Assembly (NCBI GenBank): GCA_006937955.1
Contig: SSNP01000052.1
Location: forward strand, 2,161,139-2,225,138
Length of the DNA stretch: 64,000 bases
Reading direction: 5' to 3'
DNA from: Pachypanchax playfairii
Lineage: Eukaryota; Chordata; Actinopteri; Cyprinodontiformes; Aplocheilidae
Shown: positions 11,706 to 24,880 of the stretch, piece by piece
Layout: each line of letters opens with the position of its first letter
How positions within the stretch are numbered: position 1 is the stretch's first letter
The notes under the pieces: model-generated
What the model saw: only the letters and a program-made list of their open reading frames with translations
Databases searched by the model: none
What the model was told of the DNA's origin: nothing
Position numbers and translations under genes: made by a program

Positions 11706-14601
11706 GAATGAGTCCATCAGAGGGACGAGGATGGACAGGATCAGGAATGAGTCCACCAGAGGGACGACACATGTTAGATGTTTTGGAGATAAAGTCAGAG
11801 AGACCAGATTGAGATGGTTTGGACATGTCCAGAGGAGGGACAGTGGATTTATTGGGAAAGGTGGGAACTAACAGGCAGGATGTCTAGAGGAAGACCAAAG
11901 AGGAGAAATATGGATGTAGTGAAGAAGGACATGAGGTTGGTTGGTGTGAGAGAAGAAGATGCAGAGGACAGATGGAGACAGAGGACTTGCTGTGGAGACA
12001 CCTGAAGGAAGAAGCTGAAAGGAGACGAAGAAGACAATGTCTGTTTGCAGGAACATGAATATTTCTCTTTACATGCAGGGAAGACGGAGCAAATGTCCTC
12101 AGATTTAGAACAGTAATTATTTATGACCTGATGAGGTGGTTAAACGTTTTAATCACAAGCTATGAGACGAGAACATCCTGATTCCAAACATGGGTCTGTG
12201 TTTTAGGGTCCAATAACACGTGTTACTTTAGACTGACAAATAAAAAAATAATTATGATGTTTTTTCATCCCTCATCAGACGTCCTCTGGCCTCACCTTCC
12301 TGGCTTCGTCTGTCTCTTTGTCTCACCTCAGGGTTTGATGAATGAAGTAATAGATTACTGTAACCATGAGGGGAATCTGAAGGAGTGGAGAGTTTATATT
12401 TGACATGTGTCAAATACTTTGTTCATAATCTCATAAAAACATTTTTTACTTGAAATAATATTTATAATAATCACAATTTTAGTGTTTGTTGTGGAGTAAA
12501 ATGTGATAAGCAATAATCTACATATTGATGTTATATGTAGAACCAGATGTGTGTTATCAGGTTTATCACGAGGAAACAGTTTATGATCACAGACTCTGAC
12601 ACAGTAATTTCCTCCCAAGGCTTCATAGAAGATTCCTCTCAGAGGAAGAAAAAGGAAAAAAAAAAGACATTTAAACCACCTGTTCTTCAAATATATTCAC
12701 ACAGCCTGCAATTTGTCTTCAAGAAAAATCACAGGGAATCCCATGCAGAAGGAAAATAGGACAGTTTTTGAACCGAGAAGATAAAAAAGTCATTGTAGGT
12801 GAGAGTCACTGTACAAATCACTGAGAATAAGATGTGATATAATGTGCTTAACTGAAACTAAACATTAGAAAGAAGATGTGGATTCTGTGTTTCTGTTTCT
12901 GGAGTATTTAGTTTATAAAGCAGGTCTAAAATCACTTGTAAGATTGAGTTTTTCTAATTTGGAAGATAAATCTGATTTAGGGTTTTTAGACTGATATATG
13001 TTCATATTTTTGCTTCTCATCTCCTCTTGAATAGAGGGCAACTATTTACAAATATTCAGAATATCTTTGATTCTGTTAGAATTTGTTCACTGATCTCAAA
13101 TTCAAATGTGACAAAATACACAAACAGAAAAAAAAATTTAAGTGGCAAATATTTTTTCTAGCTTTCATATCCTGAAATTAATCAAATCTGTCTAACGTCT
13201 GTAGAATTTCATCCCTGCAGTGATTGACAGATTGATTGATGAACTCTTTAAAGTTCTTATTGGATGTTCTGTCAGGATCATCCTCCTATAGGTCAGAAAC
13301 CTCTCAAGACCCTCCCCTTCTCCTGACCATCACCCTTTCACAATGCATCACCTACAACACATGAGCCATTATCCCCAAAGTCAGAAATCCTCTGGGCATT
13401 TCTCCAAAATTCTGCAGCTGGACTGCAGAGAGGTGAAGTCTTATAATTCCCAGGGTGGATTTAGCTCACGTAGTCAAGGAGGCATCTTAAACCCTGAAGC
13501 TGAGTCCCTGTAGACTCCAGGGATTCTGTGAGGGTGAACAGTCCCACCGGTCGGTCACTTATTAACCTGTTTCCACAGAGATGATGACGGGAACATGGCC
13601 TATTGTCTGGAAGTCATTAAGAGAGCCAGGGGTGGGCAGGGAGTGGCTGCATACCTCTGTTAAACCCCCAGCATGTGCATATACACACACAAACACCTAC
13701 ACACACACTACTATACTCTCCCTTCACTTCATTCCCGTCAGTTCGCCTTTTAATATATTTAAAAATAGCATGTTTTTACTGGAACACATGAAAAATAACC
13801 CCGATTAGCAGCGAGCACTGCCAAACCACTTCAAAACAGAAACACACCAGGGTGTAGAGATAACTCTCAAGTGTGTGGGGAAGTGAAACCTTCATTCAGG
13901 TTCGAGGTGGGATCCGTTTATTTGTGTAAGAGTGTGTTAGTAGCATTTAAACTCTATTTCCTGTCTTACCCGTGACTGTATTAATAATCCTTTGACAGAG
14001 TGATGGGAGGTGGGTTAGGTACTGAGGAACAGACTGATGGATGATAAATGGTTACTTAGGATTTGTTTTGTCAGTTATCAGAGAAACAAGAGTGATGCAG
14101 TTTGGAAATGTCAAATATATTAAATGCTGTTCCTGTTCTTTTCAGTCATGGACCCATTTGATCATCACCAAGCATTCATACATGGATGACTTGTTCTACT
14201 GTCTCATTGCCACCACATTTTATGTGAAATTATTAAAAAAAAAAAAAAAAACCTCTAAAAAATGTCTACATGTTTTTAAAGCGGCCACTTCATACAACTT
14301 TCAGGACTTTGTGGTTATTTCTTCGTAATATGAAACATTTTATATCTAAAAAACGTCAGGAAACACTGATTAACAGACCTTTCAATCTGTCTGCATTAAA
14401 ATTCGGGTGGTTCCGGCTCCTTCCGTCAGGCTTCGGGCAGCAGCTCGTTCATATTCATTATTCAAATTTGCTGGACTCTGATTGGCTAACAAACTAGCCT
14501 ATGAGAGCAAAGAATACCGTTTCCTGACCCGCTGCGCATGGTAACATCAGACGTTCTCTCTTCCTGTTTGATACGTCTTATGCTAACAGCTTTTAGCCAG
14601 C
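11706..14601. repeat. 2896-bp block, identical to 8800-11695 (copy 2)
   Basis: It starts in mid-unit of the 39-bp minisatellite and includes a second image of the RTE tail (11706-12031). It continues without a break into the rest of the TTAA transposon, so it is probably the genuine continuation. No gene is present. Confidence 0.9.
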
Positions 14602-14851
14602 AGCATGCTAGGTGTGGTTTCAACTGCGGGAGCTGATGAATACTAACAAAGGAGTTGTGATGAAACAGATACAGGCCTTTAGAACTCGGGAGAACTCGGG
14701 TTTTATCACCACCTGCGTAGTTTGCAAGATTAAAACTGAAAGAGAAGTTGTTGACCTGTTTTCACCCACTATGAAGGTAAGAACACCTGTGGAGCTAAAA
14801 TATTCAACAGAAACCTCAGAAAAACTGTTTTTAATGGAAGGGACTCTTTAA
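14276..14851 (+). mobile_element. Family 1 TTAA transposon, copy B (full length)
   Basis: It is bounded by TTAA at 14276-14279 and 14848-14851 (576 bp). The left end is AGCGGCCACTTCAT and the right end in reverse is AGAGTCCCTTCCAT. The interior shows the family marks: a CCAAT-like ATTGGCTAAC, the repeat CTCGGGAGAACTCGGG, and a perfect splice-donor-like ATGAAGGTAAGAAC. The 79-residue plus-strand ORF lies within it. Confidence 0.9.
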
Positions 14852-17800
14852 TATGTGACAAAAAATATATATATATATCAAAGATATTAGGACACGTCTG
14901 TGTTTGTATATAACCTGTTTTGACGAGTCCCCAAACCGAACAGAACCACCAGAGAGAAACTAGTTCACCCTAAAGGCGAAACACCTAAACTTTATTGTGA
15001 AAGGGTCCCAACAAACATGGACATGTCTCTATCTTCAGTGTCAGTGCAGGTTTTTGAGTCTGTTTTTTTTAAGCAATAATCATAATGTACCAGTCCAATG
15101 TTCACTGCACTATCCACTTGTGCAGGTATAATCTTGTAGTACATATATGAGCTCAAATAGTCTCCAACAGCTACTTGATTCTGATTGTAGTTTCACACCT
15201 TTGCAAAGGAAAATGATGTAACGTAATGAAACACACAGCCAAGTTGATTCAGAGCTGTTTTTACAATGAAAACAGACCAAAACTCACCAGCTGCACAACG
15301 GATTCCAGATGAATGACGCTGGTGTGTGCACGTCCACAGAGACAGAACAAGAACAGGATGTTTGTACATGCAAGGAACCAAGCTCTCTTTTTGGGGTTCA
15401 GCCTTTTTTATGAGTTGTTACTAAAACGGTCAGTGCACATGTGGAATCATGGCGTAATACTTTTTGGACTGAGATAAAAGGATGTAAATCTTTCCCGCAG
15501 TCTAACCTCTCGCCTCAACAAAACTACAAGACAGACTAAGTGGTCTGCCATTCATACGTGAATGTGTAAAGATGAGACATGGATAACGTCTTCAAGGTTT
15601 GAGTGGAATAATATTGGAAGATGGAGCTAATGGAAGCAGAGTGAGAAAAGAGATAACTGTGTACAGAAAGGAGAGCGAGGAAACAAATAATTAAAAAAAA
15701 AACAAGTCTATCAGGTAAAAAGTCAAATTTACTATGTTTTCAATGTGAAATGAGCTTCAGTATTCACGTATAATTAAGACAAAAACTAGACAAAGTTTGA
15801 GTCAATGTTAGTTTTAGTCTTGCAGCAGCTGTAGTGAAAGTAAATATGTCCTTTAAAATTAAAACCACATTTCCTGTAAATCCTCCAGTTTGCTGCTCAA
15901 ATCTTTTGAAAGTAAATTTCCTTTCATTCTTTCCTCCATCTGTCTGCCACCACCAATAACTGAGTCTGTATCAGACTGCTGACAGCGTCAAGGCCACCAA
16001 ATGGGTCTGGTGATGATTTATTGTTGTTTATTTCTGATCTTTCCACCTTAAAGCAAAAACTTGACCTGCCTCGTCTAATCTGATCAGCTGCTAATTAACG
16101 CAGATGACAGAGGAATGTGCTGTGACAAGTTTGAACTTCTGAGCTGTTCAAATGTGGTTTGGAAAGAACATGAAGTAAAAAAAAATGTGTTGTTTGTTTC
16201 TGTGAGAGAAAACAGAACCACAAGAATGAAAAAGGTTTTATCTAAAGAGTTGATCTGCAGACACGCAACCGAGGACCATTATTTTGAAAATAATTATTTC
16301 ATTGTATGTAATTACAAAGGTTATTATTTTTGGCAGCATGGATCGGTTTTAGGTCTACAGCAGATCAGAGAAAAACTCAAAGCTGATGAAAACAAATAAA
16401 AGTCTGGTGAAGGTGTTGGAGGAGTGGGGGTGCTTTCCCTGAAGCTGGAAGTTAAATGTAGTTTTTCTATAAATTCTTATAAATGCTGCGCTAGAAAAGT
16501 TGAGAATTACTTTACTACTAATACTGAATTCTATTCGTTAATATTTGAAGCTGAGAAAAGAGGATCTTCTAGTTCGAGTGGAACATTTGCAGAGGTCTGC
16601 AGACGAGGAGGTAGAACATGAACGGGAGGGGGGGGGGGCGGGGTCGAGCCTGTAATCCCTCCACACTTCATGTAATCTCAATGAAGCATGAGAAGCCACA
16701 CAACGATCTACTGAGACAGCTGTTTGGCACTCTATATGGCATCGGTTTGTCTGCAGAAGTGTTGTTTATGTGTTTGAGTTTGTCAAGTGTGGAACAAGTT
16801 TAGGAACAGAAACAAAGGAAGGGGGGGGGCTACTAGTCATGGGTCCTCAGCATTTGTTTTGCTTCCTGCAGCAGTGAAGAGAAATATATTACTAAACAAA
16901 CATGTAAAACCCACCAGATGGAAAGATAAACACACGTCTGTCTTACACTCACAGAGTCCAGGCAAGATTTTTAATGTGAATTCCATCGTAGTGACTCAGG
17001 AACTGACAATAAACTGTCACTAAACTTTAAATGCTGAGTGAGTGGAGTGAGAGAGTTATCACTCTCCAAAAAGAAAATATATGCAATATGTCTGAATGCG
17101 TCAGCGGCATGAGCGAAGGGAAAATATTGACTATATTATATTATATTATACATGCTGCAGGTGTGTTCTTGATATGAGGATCCTGCTGATGCTGCAGGTG
17201 TGTTTTGGAGGTGAAGAGCGTGCGTGTGTATTTATGTGCTTCCTCTTGTGGCAGTTTGCTGGAAACAGTGACTCCAAACAATAACAGCTGGAAAGCGGCT
17301 GCACGACACAGACACGCCTCTACACATCTCTCTGGCACCGATAAGTTGAGCTTGAACTGTAAACGGCGTCAGTGTTTTGTTAACAGGCCTGTTTGAACAA
17401 CTAACTGAACTCTGTCAACTGAATCTTTATCACCTCCTCCTGACAGACAGGTGAGGATGCAACGCCGAGAGCTGCAGCTGCGTTTCAAACAGCAGTGAGT
17501 TAAAATAAAAAGCGCCATGAAGTTAATTAGGACGGCGAGGAGCAAAGAAGCAGCAAACACATCAAACATTTGTGCACAGATGTGTTTTATCACTGTATTT
17601 TCTGATCTGTGATGTTCTGTGGTTGGTTTAGCTGACAGCAGGGAATCTCCCACTACAGAGCCACACAAATACAAAGGTGCCCTTGTGTTGTTTTGGCTCT
17701 GATCACATGATTTTAAGAGAAGATAACATTCCTCTGTTGAATCAACCTCATAACTTCTAAATTACTGATACAAGAGGAGAAGCTATTTGCATAATGAGAG

Positions 17801-17930
17801 CATGTGGTCACGGGTTTTAAATATTCTTTGAGAGCATCTTTAGGATTCTGTACAGGTTAAATAAAAATACATCAAACAAGCTGCATGAAGCTGCATATCA
17901 TTTATCTGAAAGAACATTTAGGTTAAATTC
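14852..17930. other. Intergenic or intronic sequence, no exon recognised
   Basis: Three kilobases of mostly unique sequence with many 60-100 residue ORFs, none with a recognised domain. It could be part of a large intron of the smoothelin-like gene, which is transcribed leftwards from 21 kb, but no further exon of that gene was identified. Confidence 0.4.
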
Positions 17931-18521
17931 TTAAAGAGGCCATTTCATACACATTTCAGGACTTTGTGGTTATTTCTTAAATATTAACCAGTAATATGAA
18001 ACATTTTATATCTAAAAAAACGTCAGGAAACACTGATTAACAGACCTTTCAATCTGTCTGCATTAAAATTCGGGTGGTTCCGGCTCCTTCCGTCAGGCCT
18101 CGAGCAGCAGCTCGTTCACATTCATTGTTCGGATTTGCTGGACTCTGATTGGCTAACAAACTAGCCTATGAGAGCAAGGTATACTGTTTCCTGCCCCGTT
18201 GCACATGGCAACATCAGACGTTCTCTCTTCCTGTTTGCTACGTCTTATGCTAACAGCTTTTAGCCAGCAGCATGCTAGGTGTGGTTTCAACTGCAGGAGC
18301 TGATGAATACTAACGAACAAAGGAGTTGTGATGAAACAGATACAGGCCGTTCGGACTCGGGAGAACTCGGGTTTTATCACCACCTGCGTAGTTTGAGAGA
18401 TAAAAACTGAAAGAGAAGTTGTTGATCTGTTTTCACCCACTATGAAGGTAAGAACACCTGTGGAGCTAAAATATTCATCAGAAACCTCAGATAAAACTTT
18501 TTAATGGAAGGGACTCTTTAA
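17931..18521 (+). mobile_element. Family 1 TTAA transposon, copy C
   Basis: It is bounded by TTAA at 17931-17934 and 18518-18521 (591 bp), with ends AGAGGCCATTTCAT and, in reverse, AGAGTCCCTTCCAT. It is one of the most complete copies. A 95-residue minus-strand ORF is the family's shared non-coding ORF. Confidence 0.92.
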
Positions 18522-20005
18522 TTGTTTTTAGTTTCATGCTTTCTAACTGTGGAACAATCTTTCTGTAGATTCATCTTCAATTAAAAAACAAGCTTAGAAT
18601 TAATTAGCTTTTTTTTTTTCTGGCAAAATCACAAATTTTCAACATAAATGCATCAATAAATAAAAATGTTCTTGTTCATGCAGATGAGAAGAAACTGGGC
18701 TCTTCCTCAGCAAGCGTCTTCTCGCCTGCTTATCTAAATATTTAGACAGACTGGAAACAGTTTCCTCTTTGCACAAACAACATATTGATGATGAGGAGAA
18801 GCCAAGAGACATCATCATCCAAAAATGTTAATAGTTTTTCTTCCTGGTTTAATCAAAGCCAAAACAAGCGGAAACAAAACCAACAACCGGTAAATGAAAG
18901 TATTCCATGTATGCCAGAGAAATGTTTTAGTGTTCGGTGTGACTCATGAATGGTGACAATAATAATATTCATGGTAATATTTCCCAAAACTGAGACTGGG
19001 ACTGTGTGATGTGGTGAGAGACTGTGATGTAATCCAGTCTTCGACACATCATAACTCCAGCCATGACTCCCTGATGAAGACTTGTTTGTAAAACACTTTG
19101 AAGTTCTGTTTTTTTTACTGATCGACATGAAATAAAGACACTGCTCTGCAGTATTCTTGATTTTTGACACAAAGCCAATTTAAAAAGAATTTTGTGACTA
19201 AAGAATCAGTAGATTATGTTTCACTTGTTTTTAGATTTAATCTGAGGAGTTCAGAAACTACGAGAGCAGAAAATGGGATTTACTTAAATCTGGAACCACG
19301 TTCTATTTCAGGTGAAGCTCATGCAAAAAGTCCTCCAAACTGGGTCCACATGCTTTAAGCATGACAAAGACAACAATGACTAAGCAAAGGCTACATTTCA
19401 CAATGCTAATTTCAGATCTAAAAAAACATTTAACCAAATTAACCTCATTCCCAAGAGCCTGTTTGACTCATACAACTGCTCTTCATAAAGACTTCCCAGC
19501 AGAGCGCTAATGCGGAACCAAAGAGACAGAGTCAGTGTTTCCCGACACGTCCAGAGAGCGTCCATCAGATTCTAAATCTGTCAATCAAAAATACTCAAAC
19601 TGCTCAAATATTTTATAAATAGCTTCAGCAGCTTTATGTGACAAACATCATACATGTGCCAAAAAATAAACCAATAACTTAAACAGGAAGATCGAGCTAA
19701 AGACAAAGAGTTAAAAAGGAGAAATGATCAACAATCAGCAGCTGATTAAAATTAAATGACTTTACTGATAAAGTCAGTTATTAATGGTTGAGATAAAAAT
19801 AACCGTCTCTGTCAGTCTAACTTGTCCCTGTCATGCAAATTTTAAGAAAAAATTCAGTTTGTGGTTTAAAGGAACCACAATTTCAAAATGGAAACAAAAA
19901 TAGTGCCAAAGATAAAAAGTGGTTAAAATGTTTTTTTTTCTAAGGAGATAAATAAGACGTGTAAGTCTGAGAGACTAACTGGACTCTCTGTCATGTTGTA
20001 CTCAC
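18522..20005 (-). other. Likely intron of the smoothelin-like gene
   Basis: It follows the GTGAGT donor. No downstream exon was found, and small ORFs are unremarkable. Confidence 0.45.
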
Positions 20006-20644
20006 GTTGGTCTTGCTGGACACAGCGAAGATAGCGCGGCTGGAAAAGCGTGTAACGCAGGGACTACTGCTGGATCCTGGACTTATTATCATGGAGGAAC
20101 CTCTGGAGCCAACAGGAGGACTGCTGGAGCCGGGGGATGACGGGATGGGGGCACGAGGCAATGAAGGGCTGCTGTGGGTCTGTGTTCCCAGGTTGGAAGT
20201 CTGGACAAGATGATGTGCAAGGCTCTGAGTCTGGGCTGGACCCTTTCCATAGATCACCTCTTTCACATCCTCATTGTTCTCTTGGATGTCATCTAGACCA
20301 TTCTTGTGACTGTGGTTATTGTTCTGCAATGTGCTCCTGTCACATGTAAAACTACTCAGGAGCTCCACTCGCCGAGTGAGGGCCTCCAGCTGAGTCCTGA
20401 GGTGCCAGTTCTCCTGCTGGAGCTGAGCCACCGCTTGTCCAAGAGGAGCGCTCACATTAGTCGTCTCCTCCAAACGACGCTCTATACCAAGCTTAAAACT
20501 GCTCACATCTGCATGGATCTCTCTGATGGCATCGCGCAGAGTGTTCTCATAACGGGCCAGAGCTGCACACACTGTCTCCCCCTCTGGAGAGGGAGGACGT
20601 GGGTGACACATGTCTTCCATCTGAGCCAGGGATGGAACTTCCAT
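20006..20644 (-). CDS. smtnl2: Smoothelin-like protein 2-like, first coding exon
   Basis: This exon encodes 213 residues from ATG at 20644 down to a GTGAGT donor directly below 20006, ending in phase 0. Residues about 25-100 form a predicted coiled coil (VCAALARYENTLRDAIREI, then AQLQQENWHLRTQLEALTRR). That segment closely follows the N-terminal part of smoothelin-like 2 as I know it, as does the end (RFSSRAIFAVSS). The rest is Ser/Pro-rich. Smoothelin-like proteins carry a C-terminal calponin-homology domain and are linked to cytoskeleton and muscle. That domain is not in this exon and was not found to the left. An upstream in-frame GTG at 20650 is not used as the start. A likely acceptor (gcaag) lies at 20685. 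Identification rests on the coiled coil, so a related smoothelin family member is possible. Confidence 0.75.
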
Positions 20645-20684
20645 CTGCACAGCTCCACAGTGTTTCTGTCTCCAGTCAGTTAGG
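20645..20684 (-). other. smtnl2: 5' UTR part of smoothelin-like exon 2
   Basis: Read on the minus strand, a pyrimidine-rich stretch (ctgcccccgcaag) precedes 20684. The coding exon then probably starts with 40 bases of leader before the ATG. Confidence 0.45.
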
Positions 20685-21165
20685 CTTGCGGGGGCAGGGA
20701 CTGATGGACAAGGGTTGAGAGGTGAAAGTTTGCAGGACGGGGTGGGGCAAAGGACTGACTGGTCTGTGTTAAGTCCACCCTTTAACTGTCTGGATTCAGG
20801 ACGTCCTGGTAGACTCTTATTTGTTAACTCAACTTTTCAAGAATCAATACTTCATGATGTGATTCTTTCTGAAAGTACAAAGAAGACGAGACTGTGAAAC
20901 CCTTAAAAACTTTACCAAAGTCCTGACTAGAAGTGATTCACTCAATCTAAAAAATCCAGGATTGCATCACTGAAGCCTCCACAAAATGATTTCATGCTTA
21001 AAGCAATAAAATAAAACAAACATTACAGCTTTTACAACAAGAAAATCAGTTCTGAGGCTCTACAACGTGAGAAAACAACAAGTTTCTTCACAGTACACAG
21101 ATTTATACTCCAACCACAAAGTACTGCAGTGAGGTCATGTTCACTTTCAGCTGTAGGAAACCTAC

Positions 21166-21330
21166 CTCAGCTCATCGGGATTTCTTCAGCGCTGAACAGC
21201 TGTATGAGTCTGAGCTGTGCTGTGCTCCGCCGGCTCTCTGGTGTTTAAACTTTCCGGTTGATCCCTCCTCTCTTCTGACCCAGACGGGGGAGGATCGAGG
21301 GAGGTATCAAGGAGGAGGGTGTGTTGGAGT
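21166..21330 (-). promoter_or_regulatory. smtnl2: Probable non-coding first exon and promoter of smoothelin-like gene
   Basis: Minus-strand sequence ends in CTGAG followed by a GTAGGT donor at 21165. It is GC-richer than its surroundings, with several CpGs around 21220-21300. Placed 0.5 kb upstream of the first coding exon, it fits a 5' UTR exon. The transcription start and upper boundary cannot be fixed. Confidence 0.4.
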
Positions 21331-21793
21331 GGACTGCCCAGGAAAGAAGTGTAAATGAATGGGGAGGGAGGGGGGGGGGTTAATTCTGTGTAATCTCTTT
21401 TGCTGAACATGTTTTTCTCCAGAGAACCTTTTTAGTTAGTTCAGTGAATAAAATGATGAGCCAAAATTAATAATTTGAGTAAATCACTGCATATTACCAA
21501 TTAAATGTACATCACATTCAAAACAGTTTAAAATAATTTCTAGGATTGTTTAGAATTAACATTGTTAACAGTTTTATCAGGCTCTTCAGTTTCCTTTAGC
21601 TCTAAAATGTTTTCAGTCATTTTGTACAGCAAATGTGTTTTTTTAAGATAAAAAGTTTTTTAAAGTCTTTCATGGACTAGAGAATCCAGATTAAATGTAA
21701 TTCCTGCCTTGGCCATAAACCTTAACCAAAAACGATGTTCTCTACATATAATCTGGATTTTGTCTCAATACATGGTTCTGAAAATGCCGTTGA

Positions 21794-22308
21794 TTAAAGA
21801 AGTCATTCCATTAAAACAGTTTTTCTGAGGTTTCTGTTGAATATTTTAGCTCCACAGGTGTTCTTACCTTCATAGTGGGTGAAAACAGGTCAACAACTTC
21901 TCTTTCAGTTTTTATCTCTCAAACTACGCAGGTGGTGATAAAACCCGAGTTCTCCCGAGTTCTAACGGCCTGTATCTGTTTCATCACAACTCCTTTGTTC
22001 GTTAGTATTCATGTATGTTTGTCTGATGTTACCATGTGCAGCGGGACAGGAAACAGTATACCTTGCTCTGATAGGCTAGTTTGTTAGCCAATCAGAGTCC
22101 AGCAAATTTGAATAATGAATATGAACGAGCTGCTGCTTGAGGCCTGACGGAAGGAGCCGGAACCACCCGAATTTTAACGCGGACAGATTGAAAGGTCTGT
22201 TAATCAGTGTTTCCTGATGTTTTTATATATAAAATGTTTCATATTACTGGTTAATACTTAAGAAATAACCCTAAAATCCTGAAATTTGTAAACCAGAAAA
22301 TGCCTTAA
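21794..22308 (-). mobile_element. Family 1 TTAA transposon, copy D (reverse orientation)
   Basis: TTAA occurs at 21794-21797 and 22305-22308. It is inverted relative to the other copies and more degraded at its family-left end (tgccttaa). It lies about 0.5 kb upstream of the probable smoothelin-like promoter. Confidence 0.85.
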
Positions 22309-23273
22309 AAGGTGAGAAGCAGCAGGTACATGCAGACACGCAGGTGTTTAGTGGAAGTTATGAAAGTGATCTGAAGAAGCAGCTCCACACAAGCAGCATT
22401 ATAAACAAGTGGTGAATGACAAGTGAGTCATTTACAGCTTTTTATTGTTTGTTCTTTTCTGTATATTTAAAATGAAACTTTAAAAACTTTTCTGTTAACA
22501 TGAATCATCCAGATTTTGTTACATACCATGGTATGTGGATGGTATGTTAACAGGTCTTTGAGATTCTTATTTATAATTCATCTCTGCTTGTTTCAGTAAG
22601 AAGGATGAAAAAATAATCAATTTCATGTGTAGACCCAAAAACCTTCACAGTTTCCTGCATTTGTTGCAGGTATTTGTTTGGATATTGTTGTAACTCCACA
22701 ACATGAAGGAGCCTTAATGCTTACTCGTATGCTACAGAAATCAGCATGAATGTTGTGTTCTGGTTCTAGCTGGACTCATAATGATTGATGTTTATGAATA
22801 ACAGTTTATTGAGGTGGCGATGAGGAGCCACACAAAGCAGCAACAAACAGAAGATTAACTCACTGCAGGAAAAGTAATCCAGAAGGTGCTGATTTGACAG
22901 ACCAGCTGACCAGGTCAGGGACCAGTACAGGATTAATGTATCTGAATGGACAGTAAATCCAATGGGAACAGGTAGAGACAAGGTCAAAAACAGTCCAAGG
23001 TCAAGATCAAGGTCAGGTCATTAAACTGATGAGAACAGACTGACGCTAGCGAAACACGAGCAGTCAAACAACTGGAAACTGGACAGAAACAAAAAGATTA
23101 AATAGTGAAACCAGCAAACTACTCAAACAGAAATCAAATCACAGAAACGATAAAATTATGAAACTAAAACAGGAACAGTGGACTCGACAGGAACGATACA
23201 TCACAGCAACTGCAGGAATCAATATTCTTAACTACTAATACACAAACCTGTTACTATCGTTTAACCATCAATC
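22309..23273. other. Intergenic, probably retroelement-derived in part
   Basis: The 22790-23220 stretch is purine-rich on the plus strand, with phrases such as gaggagccacacaaagc and ggtcaagatcaaggtcagg. It resembles reverse-strand remnants of a retroelement, but no ORF supports a class. Confidence 0.3.
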
Positions 23274-23480
23274 ACTGCGTTTACATGCAGCCAATAACCC
23301 TTTTAAAACCTGAATATTCACAATAACCCGGTTCTGAACGGCCATGTAAACACCGGCAAAAACCCAAATATGCTCAGATTTTACTTATGCATGTAAACGG
23401 GTTATTCTGAACATTTCAGAAACCCGAATACTAACCTTAACCCGATCATAACCCGAATATTGGCTGCATGTAAACGTAGT
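23274..23480. mobile_element. Short inverted-repeat transposon (MITE), 207 bp
   Basis: Left end ACTGCGTTTACATGCAGCCA and right end (reverse) ACTACGTTTACATGCAGCCA match at 19 of 20 bases. The inverted repeats extend into AATA. The interior is rich in aacccgaat motifs. It resembles Harbinger-type fish MITEs, but no target-site duplication was resolved. Confidence 0.8.
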
Positions 23481-24880
23481 TTACCAACAGATTATAGCCC
23501 CAAAAAACAAATGTCCCCATGAGGACAAAAAATATCAATTTAAGTTTTCCTGCTTGTTGTTGAACTTATAATTTTAGTTTTAAATTCCATCTTTTCATTT
23601 GTGCTCAACATATTACATCCATGCAAACCATTTGTTAGTATAAAGACTACAGATTTAATTTAGTCCCAACAAAAATAATTAGCCAAAATGTACTCTGAAT
23701 TCCACGAACTCCCTCTGAGAAATGTTGCTTTACTGGAACAATGTGGGTGGGGGGTGGGGTGTGACCACAGTGAATAAAAGAGGTTTAAAACAAAGAAGCT
23801 GAACGAACAACAACAACAACAACTATCTGTCTTTATTATGTTGATAAATGTGTTTTACTTCTCTGAAACTTGTTCCTCTTGTAAAACCAAAGATTCCACA
23901 AATCTGATGGACAAACAGAGTTCAAACTATTTGATTTACTTGTTATCAGGTTTCCATCCAGTTCAGATACATTTATAAATAACGTCCGTTTCATTGCAGC
24001 TGGCTGCTTCAACCAAATGGATCATTGAACTAAACATGGAGGAAATCAGGTGTCAGTAGTAGGAAATTAGCAAAAATAAACCAAAACTATTGAGATATGT
24101 TTAGCATTGTTGTTTAACAAAATAGTTATTAAATCAATTGATAATAGTTACAGAAAAAACTTGTCAAATCCGAGTTCCGCAGTTCATATTGAAAAAACAA
24201 ACATCTGTTCTCAGCTACTCACCCCCTCCCCTCCGTGATTTTTCTGTTGGGTTGCCAGTTCGGATGTTGATCCTCGTTTAGTTTGTATTTTCTCAATTTT
24301 GGGGAATGTCTGATGGTCTATTTATTCAGCGTTGAGTTTTCCTAAGTGCGTTTGAACGCCCCATCACGTGCAGCTCGGCTGATCAGTAGGAAGGATGTGG
24401 TGGTTTCTTACTTTCTGCTGCTGCTTGTGTTGAAGACTTGGCAGCCTTGCAGACTCACATGTGATTCGTTATGGAACCAGGAAGTCTGGACGTGTAAATA
24501 ATGATTCTGGTCCGGGTTAGCTTTTTAAAAATTACATAAATTAGCGACCATCCACCCGGCTGAGATCCAGATCTGTTACAATGTGACTTTATTTTCAACA
24601 TCTGTGGGACATTAAGCTGTTGTGTGATTATTTACCTGGAAAATTCTTATATATTGTACCTTTAAGGATTAGTCACAGAAAATCAGATCAGTATACCTTA
24701 TTTTGGATTAAAATATAATGCAGTAATATATGTATGCAATATTTATCATGTATTATATCAATATATTCCACTTCTCTTTTAGTTTAACTTTGTGATGTTT
24801 GTGATTTTACTGATGAACTGTTAGTTAGAGCAACGCTGTCAAATGTTTCCAGTAAGTTAAAGACAGGAAAAGTTCAGGTC
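23481..24880. other. Intergenic sequence, no gene seen
   Basis: Unique AT-rich sequence with a small (CAA)n patch at about 23807-23822. No exon was recognised. Confidence 0.4.

Noticed and set aside
15193..17674. Minus-strand ORFs as further smoothelin-like exons
   Set aside because: None shows calponin-homology motifs or matching splice phases.
18153..18440. Conserved ORF MGENRSTTSLSV..., seen several times, as a gene family
   Set aside because: It always lies inside the TTAA transposon, antisense to its orientation here, with variable ends and no domain. Conservation reflects transposon copy identity.
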